This document shows, piece after piece, positions 8,355-16,914 of a stretch of 64,000 nt of DNA. The stretch is taken from positions 124,001 through 188,000 of the forward strand of contig CAWJDP010000003.1 in the NCBI GenBank assembly GCA_963841715.1. The letters run 5' to 3'. Each line of letters opens with the position of its first letter. Position 1 is the first letter of the stretch. The position numbers and the translations under genes are program-made. The notes below the pieces were generated by a model that saw nothing but the letters and a program-made list of their open reading frames with translations, was not told the origin of the DNA and searched no databases. The stretch is from DASPWW01 sp963841715 (GTDB lineage Bacteria > Actinomycetota > Thermoleophilia > Solirubrobacterales > 70-9).

Positions 8355-8540
8355 CTACTTCTTCTTGACCTTCAGGCCCTTGGTCTGCGAGTTGGCCGTC
8401 CCGCCGGTGGGGGTGAAGGTGATCGCGGCCTTCACTTTCACCTTGTGCTTCTTCTTCGCGGTCTTTGTCAGCTTCAGCGCCACCTGGACGAAGCCGAAGC
8501 GCTGCCCTACCCGTTGGACGGCCTGCTCACCAACTAGCGC
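8355..8540 (-). pseudogene. C-terminal remnant of a cell-surface/Ig-like repeat protein
   Basis: The minus-strand frame ending at the TAG at 8355-8357 reads FGFVQVALKLTKTAKKKHKV then KVKAAITFTPTGGTANSQT and a Lys-rich end. Lys-rich beta repeats with AxxTFTPTGG are common C-terminal units of secreted actinobacterial repeat proteins. No start codon with context is found upstream and the frame becomes featureless beyond 8540, so only the tail remains. Family name is inferred from pattern, not from a catalytic motif. Confidence 0.4.
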
Positions 8541-8744
8541 TGCCGCTCTGCGCGAGAAGCAGCACCCACGGTCCGTGCGTCTCCGAAAGATCGCATCGGC
8601 GGCCCGATACGTCTCTCGCTACGACGCACGGATAGTCGAGCGAGCTCGCTTGGCTGCCTGATTAAGAAGTCGAATCACAATGAGCGCTGAAGCCTCCTGA
8701 AGCAGACGAGGCATCGCCGAGGGGAGGCAACCCTCATGCCGCTT

Positions 8745-9188
8745 CTAGGAAACGAATGCCTTCCGAACAGATGTAGCTGTCCATCTGTTCGTGCCGTGGA
8801 TCGTTGGAACTTTCTCCACGTTCAGCTCCTCGGCGATCTCCTCCAGCGACATCCGCTTCCCGAGCATCGCGTTGATCTTCACCCGCCATATGTAGTCACG
8901 TTGGTTGCAGAGCCGATGCCCGAGCCGGACGTTGTCGGGATTAAGACGACCTCCGTGCATCTTGAGTCTCGGATAGTGGTCGGCCGTCGGCATCCAATCG
9001 GCACCCGGCGATATCGGCTCGAAATACCTACGACCCCGAAGGCAGTAGCACTGGGGCATCTCGCACTTCACGGCGAGGAGCTGGCCGCGCTCGGCCATCT
9101 GCACGAGGACACCCTTCACACCGAGCCTGCGGAGCTCGTCCGCGATCGAGCTATCCGCGCCGCCGCCGCCAGCTGCTGCCTTCGCCAT
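8745..9188 (-). CDS. Zinc-binding HNH-like protein with a recombinase-type C-terminal helix-turn-helix
   Basis: 147 residues. A Cys/His cluster in the middle (CEMPQCYC, then HYPRLKMHGGRLNPDNV, then GHRLCNQRDY) looks like a metal-binding finger of the HNH type; the histidine-asparagine spacing resembles NPDN HNH proteins. The C-terminus (MSLEEIAEELNVEKVPTIHG then TNRWTATSVRKAF) resembles the DNA-contacting helix-turn-helix that ends serine recombinases. It may be a nuclease or regulator of a former mobile element; no neighbour supports a specific role. Confidence 0.55.
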   Translation of the reverse strand: MAKAAAGGGGADSSIADELRRLGVKGVLVQMAERGQLLAVKCEMPQCYCLRGRRYFEPISPGADWMPTADHYPRLKMHGGRLNPDNVRLGHRLCNQRDYIWRVKINAMLGKRMSLEEIAEELNVEKVPTIHGTNRWTATSVRKAFVS

Positions 9189-9314
9189 CGAGTCCCCTGC
9201 TCGTGGTAGAGGTCGTCCTCAACCCGGAGGTGACCCGACCTCGTCTCGCTTCTTTGGCTCGCAAATCGGCCTCGCTCAGTATGCCGCCCGAACGAGTGCC
9301 AGCGAAGTCACCCC

Positions 9315-9376
9315 CGGACGTCGAGCACCATGATGAACTGGCCCGCGCAGAGCGCGATCAGGACCACCTGAAGCGA
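9315..9376 (-). pseudogene. MFS transporter N-terminal remnant
   Basis: The minus strand contains HSLQVVLIALCAGQFIMVLD followed by VRG and a stop. L-x-L-C-x-G-Q-F-x-x-V-L-D is the first transmembrane helix of DHA2-type drug exporters, compare the intact exporter at 58089-59723. Only about 20 residues survive. Confidence 0.35.
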
Positions 9377-9399
9377 GTGACCCTCACTACGGCCTCCGA

Positions 9400-10770
9400 T
9401 CAGTCGTCTGCGTGGTTGGCGACGAGGAGTCCGTCCGGATCCTGGGCTTTGGCGATGGCCTCGAGCCGGCCGACGACGTCGGGGGCGAAGGCGCTCCGCA
9501 TCGGTCGTCGCTCGTCGAAGGTGAGGATCGTGTCCCGTTCGCCGGCAAACGGAGCGAAGCGTTCGGCAACGTCGCGCTGGGAGGCGAGGATCGTCTCTTC
9601 GGCTTTGGGGGTCGCGGCGGCGCCGGTCGCATAGAGGAGGCCCTCGGCATCGAGGGTTCCGGCCGCCCCGGGGTCGGGGTCGGGGTCCCGCAGCGCGCCG
9701 CCGAGGTGGCGGATCTCGACCGAGGCGAAGGGCGTGTCGACGCCGGGTCCGGCCACGGCAAGGAGGGCCTCGACCTCATCGACGCCGATCTTGTCCACCA
9801 GGGAGGCGTAGCCGAGCGCCGGCGTCGGCGCGGTCGGGTCACCGGCGATGTCGGCGAGCGCCGCGCCGGAGACGGTCGCCAGGGTGTCCAGATAGGGGGT
9901 CGCCACCGCGCGCAACGGCGCGACGAGCTCCCCTCCCCGGTCCTCACCGCCGGTGAAGGCGAGCATGATCGCAACCAGTGCCTTGCCGCGCAGCTGATCG
10001 GGGACCGTCGGCAGCGGCGGAAAGCGCAGCAGCTTGATCGTCGAGGTCAGCTCGTTCGGGACCGTTGCGATCCATTCGCGCCAGGCACCGACGACGGCCT
10101 CCGCCTGCTCAAGCGGCCACATCAGCGCCCCGGCGAAGGCGTCGCGCAGCTCGAACAGCTCCAGCTCGAAGGAGGTGACGATCGACGGCTTGCCGCCGCC
10201 ACCGCGCAGCGCCCAGAAGAGGTCGGGATCCGAGGTCGCGTCGACCCGGCGAACCTCGCCGTCGGCGCCGACGACCCCGAATGCGCGGACGTGGGTCGAG
10301 GCGAAGCCCTCGCGGCGCGTCAGCCAGCCGATCCCGCCGCCGAGGGTGTAGCCGGCGACGCCGACCGCGGCTGACAGCCCGTGCAGTCCGACCAGGCCGT
10401 GTTCGGCGGCCGGGCCGACCACGTCGCTCCACAGCGCGCCGGCCTCCACGGTCGCCGTCCGGCTCCGCGGGTCGATGTCGACGGCCGTGAGCCGCGAGGT
10501 CCTGAGCAGGATCATCCCGTCGAGGTCGCCCATGCTGGTCGCACCGTGGCCGGTCGACTGCGGGGCGACCTTGAGGTCGTTGGCGGCCGCGAAGCGCACG
10601 GTCGAGGCGATGTCGGCCGCGGACGCGGGCAACACCACGAGCGATGGATGCTGGTCGGCGGTCAGGTTCCAGGCTCGGCGCGCCGCGTCCCAACCCGTCT
10701 CGCCCTGGGCAACAAGATGCCCCGAGAGCGCCTCTCGCAGAGGGCTGGCATCGATCGCTGCTGAGCTCAT
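9400..10770 (-). CDS. FAD-dependent oxidoreductase of the PCMH/berberine-bridge type
   Basis: 456 residues. PCMH-type FAD domain: LVVLPASAADIASTVRFA, then APQSTGHGATSMGDLDG, where the His of GHG is placed to bind FAD covalently, then TLGGGIGWLTRREGFA. The central substrate domain ends with the BBE-type tail RLEAIAKAQDPDGLLVANH. The second covalent attachment Cys of bicovalent relatives is not visible, so a mono-covalent flavin is expected. Such enzymes oxidise sugars, alkaloids or other alcohols; the substrate cannot be read from sequence. Cytoplasmic; no signal peptide. Confidence 0.85.
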   Translation of the reverse strand: MSSAAIDASPLREALSGHLVAQGETGWDAARRAWNLTADQHPSLVVLPASAADIASTVRFAAANDLKVAPQSTGHGATSMGDLDGMILLRTSRLTAVDIDPRSRTATVEAGALWSDVVGPAAEHGLVGLHGLSAAVGVAGYTLGGGIGWLTRREGFASTHVRAFGVVGADGEVRRVDATSDPDLFWALRGGGGKPSIVTSFELELFELRDAFAGALMWPLEQAEAVVGAWREWIATVPNELTSTIKLLRFPPLPTVPDQLRGKALVAIMLAFTGGEDRGGELVAPLRAVATPYLDTLATVSGAALADIAGDPTAPTPALGYASLVDKIGVDEVEALLAVAGPGVDTPFASVEIRHLGGALRDPDPDPGAAGTLDAEGLLYATGAAATPKAEETILASQRDVAERFAPFAGERDTILTFDERRPMRSAFAPDVVGRLEAIAKAQDPDGLLVANHADD

Positions 10771-10820
10771 GCCGGGCAGTCTGCCTTAGATAGCCTTCCG
10801 AGTGTTCGGATTCCAACGAT

Positions 10821-10979
10821 CTGACCTTCCTCGATCGGTTCCCCGAAAACTTCCGCTATGTCCTCGCGCTCCAGGAGGGAGCCGGGCTGGCGATGGCCGA
10901 CGCCTACTCGCAGGCGACCGGCGGGCCGATCTTGGTCGTACCAGGTCTCGCGCCCGGCCTTGTCGGCGCGGATGAATAG
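10821..10979 (+). pseudogene. ThDP-dependent decarboxylase (benzoylformate decarboxylase-like) N-terminal remnant
   Basis: An open frame without a start reads SNDLTFLDRFPENFRYVLAL then QEGAGLAMADAYSQATGGP before a stop at 10977-10979. This is the opening alpha/beta unit of ThDP decarboxylases, including the catalytic Glu in LQEGA. The preceding GNPGS loop is partly deleted and the rest of the roughly 530-residue enzyme is gone. An intact ThDP enzyme of another subfamily sits at 12694-14361. Confidence 0.6.
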
Positions 10980-11056
10980 GGATCCGGTGCCCGGCTGGCG
11001 GCGCACTGCGCCGCCGTTACGCTGCGGCTGCATTGGAGCTAGTACCTCCTATGCCG

Positions 11057-11085
11057 GCCCCGGGGCGTCTAGACGCCGCCGGGGC
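11057..11085. terminator. Long GC-rich hairpin upstream of the tRNA
   Basis: GCCCCGG and GGCGT (11057-11068) pair with ACGCC and CCGGGGC (11073-11085), with one bulged G and a CTAG loop. It is followed on the plus strand by ATTTAT. It sits in a 270-base gene-free gap; which transcript it ends is unclear. Confidence 0.45.
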
Positions 11086-11211
11086 ATTTATCGGTTCACG
11101 ACATTGTCCCGCAGCGGCGCCACGATTACTAGGAGCTCGTGAAGTACCACCGGCAGTACCTCGTCTGCCTTTCGCCTGCAAGGGAGCGCCTAACCGCCGG
11201 GTCCGCCAGAC

Positions 11212-11241
11212 GAGAAAACCCCGCCGTAGCGGGGCCTTCTC
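11212..11241 (-). terminator. Rho-independent terminator of the initiator tRNA
   Basis: Stem CCCCGC/GCGGGG (11219-11224 and 11229-11234) with a 4-base loop; on the minus strand it is followed by TTTTCTC. It begins 6 bases beyond the 3' end of the tRNA, in the right orientation. Confidence 0.75.
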
Positions 11242-11246
11242 TTAAG

Positions 11247-11320
11247 TAGCGGGGGCGGGATTTGAACCCGCGACCTCCGGGTTATGAGCCCGGCGAGCTA
11301 CCTGACTGCTCCACCCCGCG
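11247..11320 (-). tRNA. Initiator tRNA-fMet (anticodon CAU)
   Basis: A full cloverleaf folds on the minus strand. The anticodon loop CTCATAA sits on a stem ending in three G-C pairs (CCGGG/CCCGG), and base 1 (C) does not pair with base 72 (T). Both are initiator hallmarks. T-arm GCGGG-TTCAAAT-CCCGC. The terminal CCA is not encoded. The plus-strand phosphatase frame extends artificially through this gene, which shows that its start must lie after 11320. Confidence 0.92.
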
Positions 11321-11389
11321 TCGCTGAAGGAAAGTCTAGCGGCGATCGACGAGTCCAAGCGTTCGCTGACGCGGCGCTTGCGCCTCGCA

Positions 11390-11395
11390 TAGAGT
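11390..11395 (+). promoter_or_regulatory. -10 hexamer for ppx (leaderless)
   Basis: TAGAGT, 8 bases before the GTG at 11404. It fits TANNNT at leaderless spacing. Confidence 0.35.
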
Positions 11396-11403
11396 TGTCC
11401 GGG

Positions 11404-12330
11404 GTGCGGGTTGCAGTTGTGGATATCGGGACGAACTCCACCCGTCTCCTCGTGGCCGACGTCGACGAGGGCCGGGTCAGCGAGGTAGAGCGCACGAGCA
11501 CGGTCACGCGGCTCGGCCGCGGCGTCGATCTCTCGGGCCAGCTCGCGACGGAGGCGATCGAGGACGTGTGCGCGGTGATCGGCGATTACGTCGCGCGCTA
11601 CGAGGAGCTCGGGGCGGAGCGCGTGATCGCGATCGCGACCAGCGCCGTGCGCGACGCCTCAAACTCGGATGCATTCATCGCCGAGCTTCGCGAGCGCTTC
11701 GCGCTCGACGCGCGGATCCTCACCGGGGATGAGGAGGCGCGAATGACCTACTCCGGCGCCTGCTCGGAGCGCAGCCCCGACGACCCATCGGAGAGCCTTG
11801 TCGTCGACATCGGCGGCGGCAGCACCGAGCTGGTCGTCGGGCGCGGCCAGGAGGTCGGCTGGCACGCCTCCCTCCAATGCGGCACGGTCCGCCACACCGA
11901 GCGCTACCTGCGCGACGATCCGCCGAGCACGTCGCAGCTCGAGGCGCTCTCGAATGACGTCAGCGGGCTGATCGGGACCAAGCTCGGCGACGCGGCGCAC
12001 GTCAGCGTCGACCGCGGTATCGCCGTCGCCGGGACCCCGACCTCGCTCGCGGCGATCGACCTCGAGCTCGACCCCTACGACCCCGAGGCGGTCCACGGCC
12101 ATCGCTTGCCGATGACGACGATCCAGCGACTGTGCTCGATGCTGTGCTCGATGCCGCTCGAGGAGCGCCGCAACGTGTCCGGACTGCACCCGGGACGGGC
12201 GCCGACGATCTGTGCCGGCGCCGTGATCCTGATCCAGGTGATGCGCGCGTTCGGGCTCGGAGAGAGCGAGGTCTCCGAGCACGACATCCTCTACGGCGCC
12301 GGGCTTCAGGCAGCCAAGGCCGCCGCGTAG
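11404..12330 (+). CDS. ppx: Exopolyphosphatase / pppGpp phosphohydrolase (Ppx/GppA family)
   Basis: 308 residues of the sugar-kinase/actin-like Ppx-GppA fold. VAVVDIGTNSTRLLVADV is the phosphate-1 motif, ERVIAIATSAVRDASN and TGDEEARMTYSG follow, and VVDIGGGSTELVVG is the phosphate-2 motif. It hydrolyses polyphosphate and/or pppGpp in the cytoplasm. The length fits the short two-domain form without the HD-type extension. The start is GTG 11404: it begins the conserved domain, has a -10-like hexamer 8 bases before it, and longer in-frame starts would overlap the tRNA. In many actinobacteria this gene follows the eno-ftsB block; here it is separate. Confidence 0.9.
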   Translation: MRVAVVDIGTNSTRLLVADVDEGRVSEVERTSTVTRLGRGVDLSGQLATEAIEDVCAVIGDYVARYEELGAERVIAIATSAVRDASNSDAFIAELRERFALDARILTGDEEARMTYSGACSERSPDDPSESLVVDIGGGSTELVVGRGQEVGWHASLQCGTVRHTERYLRDDPPSTSQLEALSNDVSGLIGTKLGDAAHVSVDRGIAVAGTPTSLAAIDLELDPYDPEAVHGHRLPMTTIQRLCSMLCSMPLEERRNVSGLHPGRAPTICAGAVILIQVMRAFGLGESEVSEHDILYGAGLQAAKAAA

Positions 12331-12351
12331 CCCGCCGTCGGTTCGGGCGGG
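12331..12351. terminator. Hairpin between convergent genes
   Basis: CCCGCC (12331-12336) pairs with GGCGGG (12346-12351), immediately after the ppx stop and just before the end of the convergent monooxygenase-like gene. No T-run, so a moderate call. Confidence 0.4.
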
Positions 12352-12357
12352 CGGCCG

Positions 12358-12654
12358 CTACACCGTCGTCGTCGCGTGGATCTCCCAGTACTCGATCTCG
12401 GGCGGCCCGCGGCGCTCCGCCTCCTCCTGGCCGATCACCTCGCCCATCGCCGGCATCACCGTGCTCTCGATGAACGAGTCGAAGGAATCCCGGGAATCCC
12501 AAACGTCGACGATCCGCCATCCGCCGTCCGCGGTCGGTCCCGCGGAGTGAAACACGAGGCCCTCGGGCGGGTTCCCAGGCGGGTTGACGATCTCGTTGAC
12601 CTTGTCGTACTCGTCCGAGCTGAATCCCTTGAAGTCCTGACGTACGGCGATCAT
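12358..12654 (-). CDS. Small ABM-type (dimeric alpha-beta barrel) protein
   Basis: 98 residues. The pattern VRQDFKGFSSDEYDKVNE, GGWRIVDVWDSRDSFDSFI and a closing beta strand (IEYWEIHAT) fits the ferredoxin-like fold of antibiotic-biosynthesis-monooxygenase-like and related dimeric barrels. No ligand residue can be assigned, and many members have no known substrate. AAGGAGG six bases before the ATG fixes the start. It is transcribed towards ppx, and the ThDP enzyme ends about 40 bases away. Confidence 0.6.
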   Translation of the reverse strand: MIAVRQDFKGFSSDEYDKVNEIVNPPGNPPEGLVFHSAGPTADGGWRIVDVWDSRDSFDSFIESTVMPAMGEVIGQEEAERRGPPEIEYWEIHATTTV

Positions 12655-12693
12655 CTCAGTCCTCCTTCGTGCTGATGTGGACCCGCCGGGACT

Positions 12694-14361
12694 CTACGCC
12701 AGCGACGCCTTGCGGGGATAGACGACCTCGGGATCGGTGAGGACGTTGACCAGCGCCGGCTTCCCGGACTCGAACGCGCGCTCGAGCGCCGGTCTCAGCT
12801 CGGCGGGCTCGCGCACGAGCTCGCCGTGACCGCCGAGCGCCGCGACGACCTGGTCGTAGCGGGTGCCGGGTTGGAGCTCCGCGGCGACCGAGTAGCCGTA
12901 CAGGAACTCCATCGGGTGCTTCTCGAGCGACCAGATGCCGTTATTGCCGACGACGCCGACGATCGGCAGCCCGTGGCGGACCATCGTGTCGAACTCGAGG
13001 CCGGAGAAGCCGAACGCGCCGTCGCCGAGCATCACGCAGACCTGACGCTCGGGTCGCGCGAGCTTCGCGCCGATCGCCTGGCCGGGGCCGGCGCCGAGGC
13101 ACCCGTACGGGCCCGGGTCCATCCAGCACCCGGGCTCGTATGTCTCGATCACCCGCCCCGCGTAGGAGACGAAGTCGCCGCCATCGCCGATCACGATCGC
13201 GTCACGCTCGAGCATGTCGAGGACTCCGCGGTAGACGCGCAGCGGGTGCAGCGGTGCGCGATCGTCCTCGAGCTCGGCGCGCTCGGCGTCGCGCCGCTCG
13301 GTCTCGATCGCGCGCAGCTCCTCGACCCAGGCTCGGGTCCGAGCCGGATCGCCCCCAGCGGACTCCCGCAGCGCGCGGAGGGTCGCCGGGACATCGCCGA
13401 CGAGTGCGAGCTCGGGTTGGCGGTTTGCGTCGAGGCGGCTCGGCGCGACGTCCAACGAGACGATCTTCGTCTCCTCACCGAACGAGCCCCCGAACCCGAG
13501 CCGGAAGTCGAGCGGCACTCCGACGACGAGCGCAACGTCGGCGCCCTTCAGCCCCGCGCCGCGCGCGCGGCTGAACGCGAGCTCGTGGTCGGCGGGGACG
13601 CAGCCGCGACCCATCCCGTTCAGGAACACTGGGATCCCGAGCGCCTCGGCGAGCTCGGTCAGCTCGCGCTCGCCGCGCGCCCAGTAGAGCCCGGTCCCGG
13701 CCATGATCACCGGGCGTTTCGCGCCCGCGAGAAGCTTCGCGGCCTCCTCGGCGCCGTCGGCAGGCGCGCCGGCGTCGCGCCCCGGCACCGGCGGAGACTC
13801 CGCCTCGGCATCGGTGAAGACGACGTCGAGCGGGAAGTCGAGGAACGTCGGCCCGCTCGGAAGCTCGGCGGCGGCGTCGATCGCACGCGCGGTCGCGGCG
13901 GGGATCGCATCGGTGGACCTCACGGTCTCGGCCGACTTCGTCAGCGGCGAGACGACGGGCACATGGTCGATCTCCTGCAGGCTTCCAGACCCCCAGCGCA
14001 TCTCCGGCGCGCGCCCCCCGAGGACGACGAGCGGCGAGCCGTTCTGCTGCGCCCCAGCGATCGCGCTGGTCCCGTTCGTCACCCCCGGGCCGGCGGTCAG
14101 CGCCGCCACGCCGGGCTCGCGCGTCGCCTTCGCCCACCCCTCGGCGGCCCACGCGGCGGATTGCTCGTGGCGGGTGTCGACGATCGCGATCCCCTCGTCG
14201 CGGCAGCCGTCGAAGATCGAGAACAGGTGCCCGCCGGAGAGCGTGAACAGGTTGGAGACCCCACGCGAAGCGAGCGTGCGGGCGACGAGTCGCCCGCCGT
14301 GGACGGCAGCGCCGACCTCGCCCTGAGCCTCAGCGGCGCTTCGCTCCGCAGCCTTCGCCAT
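12694..14361 (-). CDS. ThDP-dependent enzyme, acetolactate-synthase-like
   Basis: 555 residues with three domains. The N-terminal PYR domain has GVSNLFTLSGGHLFSIFDG and the catalytic Glu in DTRHEQSAAWAAEG. The central domain (about 190-320) has the VIMAGTGLYWARGE nucleotide-type loop. The C-terminal PP domain has the ThDP motif running from GDGAFGFSGLEFDTM to GVVGNN, which binds Mg-ThDP. Members include acetolactate synthases, oxalyl-CoA decarboxylases and uncharacterised decarboxylases. No small regulatory subunit (IlvN) is adjacent, so a role in branched-chain amino acid synthesis is not supported. Start ATG 14361 has TAGATT 8 bases upstream. Longer upstream frames run into the cyclase gene and are artefacts. 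Confidence 0.85.
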   Translation of the reverse strand: MAKAAERSAAEAQGEVGAAVHGGRLVARTLASRGVSNLFTLSGGHLFSIFDGCRDEGIAIVDTRHEQSAAWAAEGWAKATREPGVAALTAGPGVTNGTSAIAGAQQNGSPLVVLGGRAPEMRWGSGSLQEIDHVPVVSPLTKSAETVRSTDAIPAATARAIDAAAELPSGPTFLDFPLDVVFTDAEAESPPVPGRDAGAPADGAEEAAKLLAGAKRPVIMAGTGLYWARGERELTELAEALGIPVFLNGMGRGCVPADHELAFSRARGAGLKGADVALVVGVPLDFRLGFGGSFGEETKIVSLDVAPSRLDANRQPELALVGDVPATLRALRESAGGDPARTRAWVEELRAIETERRDAERAELEDDRAPLHPLRVYRGVLDMLERDAIVIGDGGDFVSYAGRVIETYEPGCWMDPGPYGCLGAGPGQAIGAKLARPERQVCVMLGDGAFGFSGLEFDTMVRHGLPIVGVVGNNGIWSLEKHPMEFLYGYSVAAELQPGTRYDQVVAALGGHGELVREPAELRPALERAFESGKPALVNVLTDPEVVYPRKASLA

Positions 14362-14369
14362 CGCGGCCG

Positions 14370-14375
14370 AATCTA
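14370..14375 (-). promoter_or_regulatory. -10 hexamer for the ThDP enzyme (leaderless)
   Basis: TAGATT on the minus strand, 8 bases before ATG 14361, with no Shine-Dalgarno sequence between. Confidence 0.35.
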
Positions 14376-14414
14376 CACCGGAGGCCGGTGCGGCGGCCGC
14401 GCGGCCACCGCGAT

Positions 14415-15989
14415 CTAGCTCCCCGGGAGCGTGAACGTGCGCCCGAGTCGCTGCCCGAACGTCTCCGCCGCCCCGTCGCCGTCCGGGCCCGGCAGCCGCG
14501 GCGCGAACAGCGGGATCGGGCGATCGATCCCCTTCACCAGCCGCGAGCCGCACGGCTTGACCGCGATCGAGTCGCCGAGGCGCCGCGCCGTATTCTCGGT
14601 GATCAGCACGCTCTCGTCGACGTCGCGCGTCGCCGCCTCGACCCGGGAGGCGACGTTGACCGCGTCGCCGATGACGCTGAAGTTGAGCCGCCCGGCTCCG
14701 CCGATGCTCCCGGCGACGACTCGACCGGTGTTGACGCCGACCCCGATCTTGAACCCGTCCGGCTGCGAGTTGACGACCTCGGCCATCTCGACCGCGGAGC
14801 GGGCCGCGCGGTCGGCGTGATCGGGGAACGGCTCCGGCGCCCCGAACACGGCGAGCAACCCGTCGCCGATGAACTTGTCGATGTGACCACCGTGCCGGGC
14901 GACAATCGGGACCACGGCCTCGAACATCGCGTTCAGCCGCGCGACGACCTCGGTGGCGTCGGAGCGGGCCGCAAACGCGGTGAAGTTCTGCACGTCGCAG
15001 ACGAGGATCGAGACGTCGACCTCGATCCCCTCGGGGTTGAATCCCTCGCTGAGGATGTACTCGGCGATCTCCTGGTCGAGGTAGGTCCCGAACGCCTCGC
15101 GGATCCGCTCGCGCTCGCGAAGCCCGGCGACCATCTGGTTGAACGAGACCGCGAGCTCGCCGAGCTCGTCCCCGGTCGTGACCGGGACGGCGACGTCGAA
15201 GCGGCCCTCGAGCACGGCCTCGGTCGCCCGCCGCAGGTCGGCGATCGGGCGCAGGATCGACTTCGAGAGCAGCACCGTGAGCTCGAGCGAGATCGTCGTC
15301 GCGACGGCGAGCGCGACGAGGACGTCGAGGCCGAGGCTGGTGCCGCCGCCCCCCTCCGAGGTCAGCGCGGCGACGACGAGGCCGGTGATCAGGTTGATCA
15401 GCGGCAGCGCGGCCATCAGCCGCAGGCCGAGAGGAAGCGCGCTGGTCGTCTCGAGCCGCGGCGGCGCCTCCTGGCTGATGTCGACGAGCACCGGCCGCAT
15501 CCCCGCCTCGATCACGAGGTAGTGGAGGATCGCCGCGTAGCCGACCGCGATCATCGAGCCCGCGAACAGCGGGAAGAACGCAAGCCACGATAGGTGGAGG
15601 ACCGCGACCCCGACGATGCACGACGTGATCACGGCGGCGAGGACCGGGACCGGGAGCTCCCTTCGCAGCATCTGGTAGGGGAGCTCCACCGCTGCGGCCC
15701 ACGCCTGCGACGTCGTCTCAGGGGTGCGGTCGCCCGCGATCCAGCGCTGGATCGGCCGCAGCAGCGGATAGCTGCGAAACAGCGCAATCCAGACAGCGAA
15801 TCCGGTCAGCACAAGCGCGGCGCCGACGGCGATCGCGTACTGCTTGCCCGTCCCGTCGTAGTAGAAGCTGAACAGCGCCAGCGTGCCGAGCGTGACCGGC
15901 AGCGCGCTCTGCAGTTCGAGGGTCAGGAACGCCGCCGGGTAGAAGCTCCCGAGCCGGCGATACAGCCATGTCAACACGCGAAGCGACAT
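14415..15989 (-). CDS. Membrane adenylate/guanylate cyclase with HAMP domain
   Basis: 524 residues. Several N-terminal membrane helices (GTLALFSFYYDG region, VGAALVLTGFAVWIALF, VLAAVITSCIVGVAVLHL, LFAGSMIAVGYAAILHYL, then two before the HAMP) lead into a HAMP linker (SILRPIADLRRATEAVLEGR, then ELGELAVSFNQMV) and a class III cyclase: VSILVCDVQNFTAFA, HIDKFIGDGLLAVFG, GVGVNTGRVVAGSIGG and FSVIGDAVNVASRVE. Both metal aspartates and the Lys-Phe-Ile-Gly-Asp ATP-type motif are present. It resembles mycobacterial HAMP cyclases such as the Rv3645 type. Start taken at ATG 15989; a GTG at 16043 is the longer alternative. Confidence 0.87.
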   Translation of the reverse strand: MSLRVLTWLYRRLGSFYPAAFLTLELQSALPVTLGTLALFSFYYDGTGKQYAIAVGAALVLTGFAVWIALFRSYPLLRPIQRWIAGDRTPETTSQAWAAAVELPYQMLRRELPVPVLAAVITSCIVGVAVLHLSWLAFFPLFAGSMIAVGYAAILHYLVIEAGMRPVLVDISQEAPPRLETTSALPLGLRLMAALPLINLITGLVVAALTSEGGGGTSLGLDVLVALAVATTISLELTVLLSKSILRPIADLRRATEAVLEGRFDVAVPVTTGDELGELAVSFNQMVAGLRERERIREAFGTYLDQEIAEYILSEGFNPEGIEVDVSILVCDVQNFTAFAARSDATEVVARLNAMFEAVVPIVARHGGHIDKFIGDGLLAVFGAPEPFPDHADRAARSAVEMAEVVNSQPDGFKIGVGVNTGRVVAGSIGGAGRLNFSVIGDAVNVASRVEAATRDVDESVLITENTARRLGDSIAVKPCGSRLVKGIDRPIPLFAPRLPGPDGDGAAETFGQRLGRTFTLPGS

Positions 15990-16063
15990 CGCGTGGTCCG
16001 CATTGTCCCGCACCGGGGTGCCCCTGGGTGCGAGATCCCGCACACGACGCGCGCCTGGGAGTC

Positions 16064-16903
16064 ATGCTTGAGGCGATGGCCACGGAAGAGCCGAACGCGC
16101 CGGCCGCCAACGGCGGGTTTCCGGAGCCACCCGAGGGGGAGCCGGTGCGGGTTGTGCGCTGCTCGCACCTCGCCTGCGGCGCCGAGACCAGGATCCGCCT
16201 CCCGGCCGACCTCCCGACGCGAGTCGTCCACCGCGTTGTCTGTGCGCGATGCGCGACCGCATATGACACCGCCAGCGTCGAGGATCTCGGCGTCCCGCAC
16301 TGGCGGCGGAGGATCGGCCACTGGCTCGACCGCCCGCCGGGCAAGCGCTGGCAGCTGTTCGCGATCCCGGTTGCGGCGGCCCTCGTCGTTGAGGCGATCT
16401 TCCTGCTCAACTCCCTCGTCGGCTCCGGTGGAGGCGACGGCGGGGAGCCGGCGCGCGCCCACCCCCGTCTCGTCCAGGCTCGGACCTGGTCGCTGGTCCT
16501 ACCGGCGTCGTGGTCCCGCGTCCAGCACGAGCGAGGCGCAGCGTTCGCAGCTCGATCGCGCGACGGAACCGGCGACGCGACGCTGACTGTGACTCGCGAA
16601 CCGTCGCTGCCGTTCGCGGCGTTCGAGCATCGCTCCCTCGCCCGACTGCGGCGGACGGCAGGCAGCTCACGGGTCGCGGGCGGCGGCGCGGCGCCGGGCG
16701 CCTCGTCGGCGGAGCTCAGCGGCGGGGCGCCGTCCGAGACCGGCGGCGCCGCACCGTACACAGTGGCGCTTCACGCCTCGGGCCAGTATCGCTACTACCT
16801 CCAGACCTCGCTCTCGCCCGGCGCCTCTCCCGCTGCGGTCGCGGGGGCGCGGCGAATCCAGGGCTCGTTCAAGCCCCGGCGCGCGCCGAGGGCGGGCAGC
16901 TGA
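16064..16903 (+). CDS. Zinc-finger, single-span membrane protein with an exported domain
   Basis: About 279 residues. An N-terminal zinc-ribbon-like segment (RCSHLACGAETRI, then VVCARCATAYD) faces the cytoplasm. One transmembrane helix follows (LFAIPVAAALVVEAIFLLNS, about residues 98-117). The outer part has strands such as RTWSLVLPASWSRV and YRYYLQTSLSP, like small exported domains attached to anti-sigma-type sensors. Divergent from the cyclase. ATG 16064 and ATG 16076 are both possible starts. No defined family; function unknown. Finger-TM-exported layout suggests signal transfer or assembly at the membrane, which is inference. Confidence 0.6.
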   Translation: MLEAMATEEPNAPAANGGFPEPPEGEPVRVVRCSHLACGAETRIRLPADLPTRVVHRVVCARCATAYDTASVEDLGVPHWRRRIGHWLDRPPGKRWQLFAIPVAAALVVEAIFLLNSLVGSGGGDGGEPARAHPRLVQARTWSLVLPASWSRVQHERGAAFAARSRDGTGDATLTVTREPSLPFAAFEHRSLARLRRTAGSSRVAGGGAAPGASSAELSGGAPSETGGAAPYTVALHASGQYRYYLQTSLSPGASPAAVAGARRIQGSFKPRRAPRAGS

Positions 16904-16914
16904 CGCCGTTTCAC

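Noticed and set aside
11284..11403. Extended ppx start at ATG 11284
   Set aside because: The frame runs through the initiator tRNA on the opposite strand, and the extra residues match nothing in the family.
12694..15702. Single 1002-residue minus-strand open frame
   Set aside because: Its first half is a shadow of the HAMP cyclase gene in another frame; only the part from ATG 14361 encodes a real protein (ThDP enzyme).
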